Positions 53,819-60,627 of a stretch of 64,000 nt of DNA are shown piece by piece. Positions within the stretch are counted from its first letter, which is position 1. Each line of letters begins with the position of its first letter. The position numbers and the translations under genes were made by a program. The notes beneath the pieces are model-generated. The model made no database searches and was not told where the DNA came from. It was given only the letters and a program-made list of their open reading frames with translations. The DNA is from CBDHEY01 sp965262305 (GTDB taxonomy: Bacteria; Pseudomonadota; Gammaproteobacteria; Pseudomonadales; Cellvibrionaceae), in NCBI GenBank assembly GCA_965262305.1, contig CBDHEY010000004.1:1657361-1721360 (forward strand), read 5' to 3'.

Positions 53819-54115
53819 ATGAGTAAGTTATGGGTAGGTGCAGGTTTAAAAATACGTGATGAGTTTGATGTTTCAGAGGTGGTAACGGCATTGTTAGCCA
53901 TTGTCGCCCCAACGAACGCTGAGCCTGGTTGTAGATTTTTTAAAGTTTTACAGGATAACGAAGATCCCCGCCGACTAACGCTTTGGGAATGCTGGAATAG
54001 CGAAGATGCTTTACAAGTTCACTTTGCGGAGGAACATACCAAAGCGTTTTTGGAAAAAGGCTACACCGAAATCTTGTATGTAGAAAAACTAACACAGTTG
54101 AGTGTTGAGTCTTAA
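53819..54115 (+). CDS. Antibiotic biosynthesis monooxygenase (ABM) domain protein
   Basis: A 98-residue ferredoxin-like-fold protein of the ABM/YgiN type, which often oxidises quinols or aromatic compounds without cofactor. The pattern EPGCRFFKVLQDNEDP, then TLWECWNSEDALQVHF and AFLEKGYTEIL is typical (the EPG...FxxxxD...W...H...F layout). GGAGG (53808-53812) precedes the ATG at 53819. It is first in the LysR-controlled operon. Confidence 0.85.
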   Translation: MSKLWVGAGLKIRDEFDVSEVVTALLAIVAPTNAEPGCRFFKVLQDNEDPRRLTLWECWNSEDALQVHFAEEHTKAFLEKGYTEILYVEKLTQLSVES

Positions 54116-54340
54116 ATGAAGCACGTGTTTGTTTCGGGTGCTCTCAACTCTTTTATTTTGTCATTGTTAATGAGCGCATGGGTGACATGGAGAAATTTGG
54201 GTGTATCCAATGATTTTATAGAAAATTGGTTAAGTGTATTTATCACTACCTGGCCATTAGCACTCTTTTTGTTGCTAATTGTTAGAAAGCCAATGTTATT
54301 ACTCACGAATAAATTAGTAGGAAATGATTGTGCTAGATAA
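54116..54340 (+). CDS. DUF2798-like small membrane protein
   Basis: A 74-residue protein with two transmembrane helices (FILSLLMSAWVTWRNLG, about residues 13-29; FITTWPLALFLLLIVRKP, about 42-59). The layout and the NLGVSNDFIENWL loop match DUF2798. Its ATG directly follows the TAA of the ABM gene, and its 3' end overlaps the next gene by 17 bp. Function is unknown. Confidence 0.75.
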   Translation: MKHVFVSGALNSFILSLLMSAWVTWRNLGVSNDFIENWLSVFITTWPLALFLLLIVRKPMLLLTNKLVGNDCAR

Positions 54341-54944
54341 AAACACCACTGCATTAGTATGCATTGAATTTCAACACGAATGGCTTTCCGAAGAAGGCCA
54401 GCTCAGAAAAAAGCTTATAAAAGATGAACTCTTGTTTTCAAGCGCTATTGAAAATGCAAAACATCTTATAAAGTTGGCAAGAGAAAACGAGTTACATATT
54501 TGTCACGCGGGTCTCAGTTTTCAAAATGATAAGGAGTATCTGTTATTTAATGGTGGCCACAATCGGTTTGGGCTGGCCGGAGCAATTCCTAAAGCCAAAA
54601 CCTGGCTTGGTAATAACGCGAATTTTTTTGATCCATTCTTGCCAAGGGAAGGAGAGTTTGTAGTGCAAGGGAGATCTGGAGCGAGCGTGATCAAAAATTC
54701 AAACTTAGATGCTTTTCTTCGGCATAATGGAATCAACACGCTGATATTAATGGGATTTGCGTTACATATTTGTGTAGAGTCAACCTTGAGAGAGGCGCAC
54801 GATCTAGGGTATTCCGTTTATGTTGCAACTGATGCATGTGGTGTTTTTGAATCAGAACAAGCGCGTTATTTTCAAAAGCATATCATTCATCATTTTGGGA
54901 AAAGTCTACCTACTGCTGAGTTCGCATATGAAATGGCAAGTTAA
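54324..54944 (+). CDS. Isochorismatase-like cysteine hydrolase
   Basis: A 206-residue enzyme of the nicotinamidase/isochorismatase family. The catalytic Asp position of the family (usually LDxQ near the N-terminus) appears here as ALVCIEFQHEW, with Glu in place of Asp. The Lys-containing segment and the nucleophile Cys loop ILMGFALHICVESTLREAHDLGYSV are present (Cys near residue 152). It overlaps the DUF2798 gene and is third in the operon. The substrate is unknown; the Asp-to-Glu change may affect activity. Confidence 0.8.
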   Translation: MIVLDKNTTALVCIEFQHEWLSEEGQLRKKLIKDELLFSSAIENAKHLIKLARENELHICHAGLSFQNDKEYLLFNGGHNRFGLAGAIPKAKTWLGNNANFFDPFLPREGEFVVQGRSGASVIKNSNLDAFLRHNGINTLILMGFALHICVESTLREAHDLGYSVYVATDACGVFESEQARYFQKHIIHHFGKSLPTAEFAYEMAS

Positions 54945-54978
54945 TATAATTTCTATCTTTTTATTTTTGGAGTCAAAT

Positions 54979-55359
54979 ATGATTAGTGCAGTAGAATATG
55001 ACAAACAAATTCACGACACAATTCAGAATTATTTTCGCGGAACCTATGAAGCGAACGAAGAGAAAATTCGCTTGGCATTTCATGATAAAGCCGTAATTTC
55101 TGGTTTTTTTGATGGTGTCTATACAGAGTGGAGCTTGGATGAATTCGTTGAAAGAGTAAAGAGTCAACCGAGTCAGCTATCTCAAAAAGAAGTGTTTGCT
55201 AAGAAAATTATCAGTGTTGATAAAAAAGAAAATATAGCGATTGTTAAAGCGATAGCCCCTGCATATGGTCACAATTTTTCGGATTTTATATCTCTGATTA
55301 AGACAGAAGAAGGTTGGAAAATTAGGCACAAATCATTTACAAATAGCTTGATGGAATAA
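54979..55359 (+). CDS. NTF2-like (putative lumazine-binding) protein
   Basis: A 126-residue SnoaL/NTF2-fold protein. The pattern IHDTIQNYFRGTYEANEEKI, LAFHDKAVISGFFDG, EWSLDEFVERV and the final DFISLIKTEEGWKIRHKSF match the Lumazine_bd_2 group. The ATG at 54979 has TGGAG upstream; the frame is open further into the preceding gene but that N-terminus is not family-like. It is the last gene of the LysR-divergent operon and lies next to the end of the integron array. Confidence 0.82.
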   Translation: MISAVEYDKQIHDTIQNYFRGTYEANEEKIRLAFHDKAVISGFFDGVYTEWSLDEFVERVKSQPSQLSQKEVFAKKIISVDKKENIAIVKAIAPAYGHNFSDFISLIKTEEGWKIRHKSFTNSLME

Positions 55360-55455
55360 ATCTTTTAACAAGAAGTTTAAGGTGTAGATGCTCAAGCTAA
55401 ATGTTGGATTAATCTATAGAATGAGTTGTACTGATAGTACTAAACGCAACTTCGA
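55360..55455. other. Junction between chromosome backbone and integron array end
   Basis: About 96 bp after the NTF2-like gene with no recognised feature. ACTAAACGCAAC near 55438-55449 is only weakly like a degenerate attC core, so the exact array boundary is uncertain. Confidence 0.3.
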
Positions 55456-55509
55456 GTAAACCCTTTAGTATTTAGTGAAATCACTGTCTACTAAAGTGGT
55501 ATCAGATCA
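55456..55509 (-). mobile_element. Solo end (about 54 bp) of the IS3-family element
   Basis: This segment matches the orfA-side end of the complete IS at 59692-59747 almost base for base, including the terminal repeat CAGATCA and the inner palindrome CTTTAGTA...TACTAAAG. No transposase sequence accompanies it. It abuts a hairpin of the same design as the one beside the full IS. Confidence 0.8.
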
Positions 55510-55580
55510 GTTGGTTGTTTTGTGCTATTAAAGTACAAAACAACCAATGTAGTGTAGGTCCGATAGATTGCTTTGTTAGG
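55510..55580 (-). repeat. Incomplete attC-like site with hairpin (array terminus)
   Basis: On the minus strand it starts CTAACAAAGCAATC, a good attC start, directly after the stop of the lipoprotein cassette. A 15-bp stem (TTGGTTGTTTTGTGC / GTACAAAACAACCAA, one G-T pair) with loop TATTAAA follows (55511-55547). The other attC half is replaced by the solo IS end. Confidence 0.6.
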
Positions 55581-55584
55581 TGAA

Positions 55585-56076
55585 TTAACCACCTTTTATG
55601 TACCCGATTTTGAGCTTTAGTTTTCCCCTGCTATATCTAAGTTTATAAATATTTTGTCTAGTTTGAGTTATTTTTAATAAAGCACCATCTAAAGCCTGAC
55701 AGGTTGAATAAATATAAACTGTGGAAACGTACTTTTGTTGGTTTGAAACAAACGTATTAATTTTACCTATTACTATATTTTTTCCTACACTAGACTCAAT
55801 TTCGATAGTCGTAGGTTGATTATCATCTTTACGGAATCTTAGTATCGAAGTGTCTTCATGCATCCAAAACGTAGGGAAAATAGGCGGTAGGGGAATAATT
55901 GGTGAAATCATTGAAGAATATATTTTACTCGGGCAATCAATACTTAGTTCGTAGATATCTAGACCTGAGTTAATACTCTTTGTTTTCGAAAGTGAAACAA
56001 ATTTTTCTCTCTCTATGGTAGAAACTGCACAACTTGAAAGGGTTAAGTATAATAAAGCTAATAAAAGAACTCTCAT
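55585..56076 (-). CDS. Integron cassette: putative lipoprotein
   Basis: A 163-residue protein with a lipoprotein signal (RVLLLALLYLTLSSC, lipobox LSSC, Cys 16). The rest has no domain I recognise; it contains a proline-rich stretch (SPIIPLPPIFPTFW) and a basic C-terminus (YSRGKLKLKIGYIKGG). AGGTG before the ATG at 56076 supports this start; a GTG two codons earlier is possible. It is the last cassette of the array, followed by an incomplete attC. Confidence 0.7.
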   Translation of the reverse strand: MRVLLLALLYLTLSSCAVSTIEREKFVSLSKTKSINSGLDIYELSIDCPSKIYSSMISPIIPLPPIFPTFWMHEDTSILRFRKDDNQPTTIEIESSVGKNIVIGKINTFVSNQQKYVSTVYIYSTCQALDGALLKITQTRQNIYKLRYSRGKLKLKIGYIKGG

Positions 56077-56082
56077 ATTCAC

Positions 56083-56171
56083 CTAACGCCCAAATAGCCG
56101 GTGAGCAAAAGCCATGCTTTTGCGAATCCTTGGCGGCGAAGCCGGCGACTTGGGCTGATTTGTTTGTTATT
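56083..56171 (-). repeat. attC site (repeat-cassette type, copy 1)
   Basis: On the minus strand it runs from ATAACAAACAAATCAGCCC to GGGCGTTAG, about 89 bp, and can fold on GCCCAAGTCGCC/GGCTATTTGGGC-type arms. Identical in layout to the sites at 62192, 62573, 63384 and 63765. Confidence 0.85.
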
Positions 56172-56464
56172 GCAGGCGATGCGTTGGTTTTGCTACGAAG
56201 AAAGATTGCGTAGCGAAAGCGAAGCACACCGCCCGATAAATAGGGTTAAGGATACCTATTTTGAAGACAAATTGCATTAGCTGATTGGCAGACCAAAATA
56301 CGAAGAAAACTGCAGCTACGTTAGTTAAAGTGAACGAAAGCACCAGGAACGAAAATGCCGAATATGAATTTTATTTTACATTTTAAAAAGCGGAATACTT
56401 GAGCAAAAATAATTCTTTAGGCTTAGCACAAACTTGAAAGAATTAATTAAAAGAAAGAGCCCAA
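56083..56464 (-). repeat. Repeated cassette without convincing gene, copy 1
   Basis: A unit of about 381 bp: 292-bp body plus attC. Four other copies are at 62192, 62573, 63384 and 63765. The body contains a small hairpin (GCTACG...CGTAGC, 56192-56214) kept in all copies. One minus-strand frame is open over 40-60 codons (with ANQLMQF and KIGILNP) but has no good start; see findings. Confidence 0.85.
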
Positions 56465-56541
56465 TAACGCCCGCTTAAAAGGCGAGCAAACTTGTTTGCG
56501 AGTCCAGCGCCGAAGGCGCGAATTTTGAAGCGTTTGTTAGA
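56464..56541 (-). repeat. attC site
   Basis: Minus strand CTAACAAACGCTTC...GCGGGCGTTAT, about 78 bp, directly after the stop of the 106-residue cassette gene. Confidence 0.85.
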
Positions 56542-56862
56542 TTATTTTGTTAGCTGGATAGACTCTGCATGAAGGCAGTCCGAACCATGATAATCATAAA
56601 TATTAACTTTAAAACCACCCGCAAAAGCGGCTAATGCTGCCGAATAACTTCTAGCCAGCGCCTCTGAGCTAGACATATTGGCTTCTTTGAAAATAATCCA
56701 ATTTCCTGTGGCGCAACCCCCTGTTCCCCCGCTAGTTTTCACAGCGAATTCTTCCTTGTTATCCGAAATACTCGATACTGTTATTATTGTAGCGCCTTGA
56801 ACCAAATATTCTGCATGAGTAATGCTCGAAGCCATTAAAAAAGTCAGTAAAAAATACTTCAT
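56542..56862 (-). CDS. Integron cassette: small secreted protein
   Basis: A 106-residue protein with a signal peptide (KYFLLTFLMASSITHAEY, cleavage after about residue 17). The mature part has FAVKTSGGTGGCATGNWIIF and DYHGSDCLHAESIQ with two cysteines that could pair in the periplasm. A region NMSSSEALARSYSAALAAFAGG looks helical. It resembles small periplasmic proteins found in cassettes (a DUF5992-like look, from memory), function unknown. CCGGGAAA precedes the start. Confidence 0.7.
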   Translation of the reverse strand: MKYFLLTFLMASSITHAEYLVQGATIITVSSISDNKEEFAVKTSGGTGGCATGNWIIFKEANMSSSEALARSYSAALAAFAGGFKVNIYDYHGSDCLHAESIQLTK

Positions 56863-56880
56863 AAATTTTCCCGGTATAAT

Positions 56881-56958
56881 CTAACGCACGCCTAAACGGC
56901 GAGCAACTTGTTGCGAGTCCAGCACGCTTTGCGTGCGATGTTTAAGGCGCTTGTTAGC
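56881..56958 (-). repeat. attC site
   Basis: Minus strand CTAACAAGCGCCTTAAAC...GTTTAGGCGTGCGTTAG, about 78 bp, with complementary arms (GCGCCTTAAAC / GTTTAGGCGTGC). Confidence 0.88.
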
Positions 56959-56961
56959 ATT

Positions 56962-57267
56962 TTACGCACCACCTTGATACTTATTTAGATAATTGTATAC
57001 AGCATTTTTGATTTCAGATTGAATAGTTGACTGGAAGCTTTCTATTGGTTTATCCCAGCCACCTTCAAGAACAACTACGACTCTATATGTGTTTTCATAC
57101 CAACCAACATCAAGAATTGGACCTACAGCGAATATGTGATGAACCTGCAGGATGTCTTCAGTTTTTTCTGAATTTTCCAGCCAGTTTTCATGTTCCAGAA
57201 ATCCGTATGGATCAAACTCTACATCCCACATGTTTATCCAATCGGATATATTTGGATTTATTTCCAT
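56962..57267 (-). CDS. Integron cassette: hypothetical protein
   Basis: A 101-residue acidic soluble protein without signal or membrane segment. It is rich in Trp and Glu (DWINMWDVEFDPYGF, ENWLENSEKTEDI) and has a strand pattern YRVVVVLEGGWDKP followed by a helix (FQSTIQSEIKNAVYNYLNKY). I do not recognise the family. Its position between two attC sites in the same orientation makes it a genuine cassette gene. Confidence 0.65.
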   Translation of the reverse strand: MEINPNISDWINMWDVEFDPYGFLEHENWLENSEKTEDILQVHHIFAVGPILDVGWYENTYRVVVVLEGGWDKPIESFQSTIQSEIKNAVYNYLNKYQGGA

Positions 57268-57283
57268 TCGCTATGCCTGAATG

Positions 57284-57373
57284 CTAACGCCGTGGTAACC
57301 GAGCGGAAGTAAGCGTGGTAAAGTGAGCAAAGCGAACCACGCTTACTGGAGTCCGGTTGACCACTTTGTTATA
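57284..57373 (-). repeat. attC site
   Basis: Minus strand TTATAACAAAGTGGTCAACC...GGTTACCACGGCGTTAGC, about 90 bp, with complementary arms GTGGTCAACC / GGTTACCAC and an inner stem GTAAGCGTGG / CCACGCTTAC. Confidence 0.88.
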
Positions 57374-57375
57374 AG

Positions 57376-57837
57376 CTACCACTCGTTTTGTACCGTGATT
57401 TCTTGAATTACATTTTGAGGAGTACCTTGCTTTAAGCTAAATGAGTAATTTTTTGCTATTACTTCTAGAGTTGTGTCGTGGAAGCTCCAAATAAAGTGCT
57501 CGTATTCTTTAAATTGCTCATCTTTATGATATGGATGAACCCTGTTTCTTGAGCAAAACTCTTTTACCCAAGATGAACTTTCTATTTTAAATGTACCGTA
57601 GGGTTTTAGACCTTTCTTGTACAATGGATGTCCGTGAAAAGCCTCGTCGTTTGGTGGCCCAAACTGATATGCGTGAAAAAGTTCAAACTTTACTAAACCA
57701 ATGGCTTCAAGCTCGAAGTTCTCTGGAGTATCTTGAAGATAGTATGCGACATAGAGATTGTGCTCATCACTTACTATTCTTGGGCATGGTGCCCCAGAGC
57801 AAGATTGCTTTACATCTATTTCAATCACTTCATCCAT
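57376..57837 (-). CDS. Integron cassette: hypothetical protein
   Basis: A 153-residue soluble protein. It opens with a strand-rich segment (VIEIDVKQSCSGAPCPRI, NLYVAYYLQDT, EAIGLVKFELFHAYQFG), contains PNDEAFHGHPLYKKGLKPYG, and ends with a beta pattern (HFIWSFHDTTLEVIAKNYSF). No family recognised; the strand content and His-rich loop are notable. Flanked by attC sites on both sides. Confidence 0.68.
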   Translation of the reverse strand: MDEVIEIDVKQSCSGAPCPRIVSDEHNLYVAYYLQDTPENFELEAIGLVKFELFHAYQFGPPNDEAFHGHPLYKKGLKPYGTFKIESSSWVKEFCSRNRVHPYHKDEQFKEYEHFIWSFHDTTLEVIAKNYSFSLKQGTPQNVIQEITVQNEW

Positions 57838-57856
57838 TTTTCGACGCCTAATGGCT

Positions 57857-57938
57857 TATAACGTTCCACTAAACGGCGAGCGTCTAGCGAGTCCAGTACA
57901 AACCGAAGGTTTGTACGATGTTTAAGTGGCTTGTTAGC
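57857..57938 (-). repeat. attC site
   Basis: Minus strand CTAACAAGCCACTTAAAC...GTTTAGTGGAACGTTAT, about 82 bp, arms GCCACTTAAAC / GTTTAGTGGA; the inner stem GTACAAACC / GGTTTGTAC flanks the loop. Confidence 0.9.
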
Positions 57939-58374
57939 TGCTTTCATCGGCTTCGAAAGTTAAAAGAACGCTGGGTTCTTCGATCTCAGTTGCACCAGCG
58001 GCGACATAGGCTTTTCGCGCGGGTAAGTTCGAATGCTCGGTAGCAACCCATATTTCAGTACACTCAAGCTCTCTACCAACCTCAACCATTTTTTTAATTA
58101 AAGTACGGCCTATACCTTGATTTTGGTGTTCTTCCAGCACACCCGCTTCTAGTATAAACATGGCTGGTTCTTTATCGGGATGTATATAGTGAATAGCTGA
58201 TGCCATACCAACGATATCTTCATTCAGATAAGCAAGGTATAGATGGTGCCTCTCATCATTGATAAATTCGATAGCGCGGTCTTTTATAATCTCTTCATCA
58301 AATATATCGTCTCCCACTTCTATCATGGCATCAAGATCAGAAATATCGGCAATTTTATAATTTATTGAATGCAT
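57934..58374 (-). CDS. Integron cassette: GNAT family N-acetyltransferase
   Basis: A 146-residue acetyltransferase. The acetyl-CoA motif is EHQNQGIGRTLIKKMV (near residue 85), with GMASAIHYIHPDKEPAMFILEAGVLEE before it and NLPARKAYVAAGATE after it. GNAT genes are common cassette cargo and may act on antibiotics, peptides or toxin substrates; this one's target is unknown. The stop codon lies inside the attC core, a typical tight cassette fit. Confidence 0.87.
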   Translation of the reverse strand: MHSINYKIADISDLDAMIEVGDDIFDEEIIKDRAIEFINDERHHLYLAYLNEDIVGMASAIHYIHPDKEPAMFILEAGVLEEHQNQGIGRTLIKKMVEVGRELECTEIWVATEHSNLPARKAYVAAGATEIEEPSVLLTFEADESS

Positions 58375-58392
58375 GATGATTGCCTAGTAAAG

Positions 58393-58450
58393 CTAACGCC
58401 CGCGTAATAGGCGCGAGCTTTCGAGCGTCCTAATTGACGCGCTTGTTAGA
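58393..58450 (-). repeat. attC site next to the IS
   Basis: Minus strand TCTAACAAGCGCGTCAATTAGGACG...CGCGGGCGTTAGC, about 58 bp, shorter than the others. The IS3-family element begins 4 bp beyond its start, so any gene of this cassette was displaced or lost. Confidence 0.85.
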
Positions 58451-58480
58451 TTCTGATCTGCTACCACTTTTGTGGACACA

Positions 58481-59284
58481 TTAAGCATAAAGTTTTTCAT
58501 AATTTTCAGGTGAATGATAGTCCAATGAAGAGTGAATACGTTCCTTGTTGTAAAAAGCAATGTATTCAGCGATTTGAGCCACCGCATCGATGGTGTTCTC
58601 AAATTCACACTGATGAACGAGCTCCGCTTTCATGGTATGAAAATACGATTCCACTTCGGCATTATCCAAAGGCGTGCCTTTGCGGCTCATACTACGCGTA
58701 AATCCGTTTATCTCTAACAATTCTCGATATTCAAAAGCGGCATACTCTGAACCTTGATCGGAGTGGAATAAACATCCCTTTTTAGGATTGTGTCGACTCA
58801 ATGCATTTTTAAGTGCCGAGGCGGTTAATGCTAACCCTCGACGCGGAGAAAACGAGGCGCCCACGATGCGACGACTAAACAAATCAACAATAACCGCATG
58901 ATAAAGACTGCCGGTTTTGGTCTTGATGTAAGTAAAGTCGCCTGCCCATTGTTCGCCAAATGATGTCGCGGGTAATCGTTCAGGCCGTTGATTCGGGGTT
59001 GTGCCATAAAACGCATTTAATCCCGGACTCCATGTATACAAACCTCGTGTAGACGCCTTTATTTCAAGCTCTTTCATTAAACGGGTTACTCGGCGAATAC
59101 TGCAGCTATAGCCCATTTTAATCAGTGAGTGATAAATGCGTCTTGCGCCATAACACCGCTTAAAACCTTGGTGAAGTTCTTTGATGACGACTTTGAGTTT
59201 TTCGTCGTACAGCGCTTTATCTGAATGAGGGCGATCCAGCCAAGCATAAAAGCCGCTACGTGAAACGCCCATGACGTTACACAA
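58481..59284 (-). CDS. IS3-family transposase OrfB (DDE integrase core)
   Basis: A 267-residue catalytic subunit. The DDE triad is visible as WAGDFTYIKT (Asp), LFHSDQGSEYAA (Asp) and GTPLDNAEVESYFHTMKAE (Glu). It probably continues upstream in frame (ETPKVIFRYIAENRDRFNVK) and is made by -1 frameshifting from orfA, as in other IS3 elements. It appears intact. Confidence 0.92.
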   Translation of the reverse strand: MCNVMGVSRSGFYAWLDRPHSDKALYDEKLKVVIKELHQGFKRCYGARRIYHSLIKMGYSCSIRRVTRLMKELEIKASTRGLYTWSPGLNAFYGTTPNQRPERLPATSFGEQWAGDFTYIKTKTGSLYHAVIVDLFSRRIVGASFSPRRGLALTASALKNALSRHNPKKGCLFHSDQGSEYAAFEYRELLEINGFTRSMSRKGTPLDNAEVESYFHTMKAELVHQCEFENTIDAVAQIAEYIAFYNKERIHSSLDYHSPENYEKLYA

Positions 59285-59331
59285 CCGCTTTACATTAAAA
59301 CGATCTCGGTTCTCCGCGATATAGCGAAAGA

Positions 59332-59691
59332 TTACTTTCGGTGTTTCTCGAAGAACCTTTCCGCCTTTTTTAAGATATCAATATCCTCTTCACGTTCTTT
59401 AAGTTGCTTCTCGAGCTTTTTAATTCGAGCCTGAGCTTTTTTTAACTCTGCCTCTTTTTTCTGAAGATCGTTCTTCGTTGGGCCTACCGGCTTATTGGAT
59501 TTAGTCACAGGAAATTCTCGCCATTGATCATCGTTGACTTCTTTACGCCAACGATAAATCAACACAGGATGAATATCCAATGCCTCTGCGATATCAACGG
59601 CTTGTATGTCTTGATGATTGGCTAACCTAACGAGTGCTTTCTTAAACTCTCTGGTGTACTGAATGTAATTGCGTTTATGAGTTTGCCCCAT
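59332..59691 (-). CDS. IS3-family transposase OrfA (helix-turn-helix)
   Basis: A 119-residue DNA-binding subunit. The helix-turn-helix is YTREFKKALVRLANHQD...VDIAEALDIHPVLIYRWRKE (residues about 10-52), followed by a leucine-zipper-like helix rich in Lys/Glu (KKEAELKKAQARIKKLEKQL) and the end AERFFEKHRK. It overlaps the orfB reading frame extension in the -1 direction. Confidence 0.92.
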   Translation of the reverse strand: MGQTHKRNYIQYTREFKKALVRLANHQDIQAVDIAEALDIHPVLIYRWRKEVNDDQWREFPVTKSNKPVGPTKNDLQKKEAELKKAQARIKKLEKQLKEREEDIDILKKAERFFEKHRK

Positions 59692-59747
59692 AAGTAACCC
59701 CTTTAGTATTTAGTGAAATCACTGTCTACTAAAGTGGTATCAGATCA

Positions 59748-59818
59748 GTTGCTTAATGTGTGCTATTAAAGCACACATTAAGTGACGCAGTTGGAGTCCG
59801 GTAGATTGCTTTGTTAGC
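59748..59818 (-). repeat. attC-like half-site with hairpin beside the IS
   Basis: Minus strand CTAACAAAGCAATCTACCGG is a good attC start after the zinc-ribbon cassette gene. A perfect 12-bp stem CTTAATGTGTGC / GCACACATTAAG with loop TATTAAA (59752-59782) follows, then the IS end after 4 bp. The second half of the attC is missing. Confidence 0.7.
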
Positions 59819-60524
59819 ACTTGGACTCCAAATATATGGTACGAGCTGAATAATCTACCATATTTAGAGGATACTGAGCGCCACATTTAGCGCAAACAGC
59901 CTTGCTTGCTGGATACCTACCATAGATAAACCTGAAAATTGGCTCTGACATCCAATTTTTTTCGGCGCGCTCGGTATTACTTTCACCAATATATCCGCAC
60001 GTCGTACATGCACATAGTTTAAAAAAGTATTCGGGTAGCTCCATAGGAAGTATTTGAAGAAACTGTTTTGCTACTTTCCTGATGTAGTCAGGCGTATTAG
60101 ATTTATCTAAGCCTGTATTAAAGTAGCAAACGCCATCGTATTCCAACATTGAAATATCCTCACTTAGATATTCCCAAATTCCATACTTGGGGTCGTAGTC
60201 AGTGAGCGAAAAAAGCTTTTCCATTTTTGCCACACACTCGAAGGGAGTGATTTCTCCGTCAAAGAGCTTTTCTATTGTTAGCGTAGCGTATAATTTTATA
60301 CCGTTCTCATCAGAAGGTATTTCCAAGTCTAAGTCTTTTAATGACTGCTGGAAATAGTTTTCGATATCCTCTCTTTCTGGATCCCTTTCATAACCCATGC
60401 TAGCAAGAATTGGAATATTCTCAGATTCAACATCTGTATATAGTAATGCTTCAGCCCAAGCACAATAATCTTTTGGTTCGTCTTGCCCAATTGCTCGTTT
60501 AGATACAAGTTCTTCGAAATTCAT
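59814..60524 (-). CDS. Integron cassette: hypothetical zinc-ribbon protein
   Basis: A 236-residue acidic protein. Two CxxC pairs, CTTC (near residue 170) and CAKC (near 212), suggest a zinc ribbon in the C-terminal third. The N-terminal part contains YCAWAEALLYTDVESENIPILASM and FDGEITPFECVAKMEKLFSL, mostly helical. The middle part DYIRKVAKQFLQILPMELPEYF is helical. I do not recognise the family. Its own attC is interrupted by the IS. Confidence 0.68.
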   Translation of the reverse strand: MNFEELVSKRAIGQDEPKDYCAWAEALLYTDVESENIPILASMGYERDPEREDIENYFQQSLKDLDLEIPSDENGIKLYATLTIEKLFDGEITPFECVAKMEKLFSLTDYDPKYGIWEYLSEDISMLEYDGVCYFNTGLDKSNTPDYIRKVAKQFLQILPMELPEYFFKLCACTTCGYIGESNTERAEKNWMSEPIFRFIYGRYPASKAVCAKCGAQYPLNMVDYSARTIYLESKC

Positions 60525-60531
60525 ATGAGTG

Positions 60532-60627
60532 CTAACGCCGCGCTAAACGGCCGCAATGTAGGCGCGAAGCGCCGAAATGAAGGTCCACGCACAGCTTGCT
60601 GTGCAGTTGTTTGAGCGCCTTGTTAGC
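60532..60627 (-). repeat. attC site
   Basis: Minus strand CTAACAAGGCGCTCAAAC...GTTTAGCGCGGCGTTAGC, about 96 bp, arms GGCGCTCAAAC / GTTTAGCGCG. Confidence 0.9.

Larger units (their letters stand above)
58454..59747 (-). mobile_element. IS3-family insertion sequence (about 1294 bp)
   Basis: Imperfect terminal inverted repeats of about 25 bp bound the element: TGATCTGCTACCACTTTTGT (orfB side) and TGATCTGATACCACTTTAGT (orfA side). It encodes orfA and orfB transposase frames. No obvious target-site duplication is seen (ATTC on one side, GTTG on the other), so the two flanks may not be the original insertion pair. It sits inside the integron array, between an attC and an attC-like hairpin. Confidence 0.92.
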
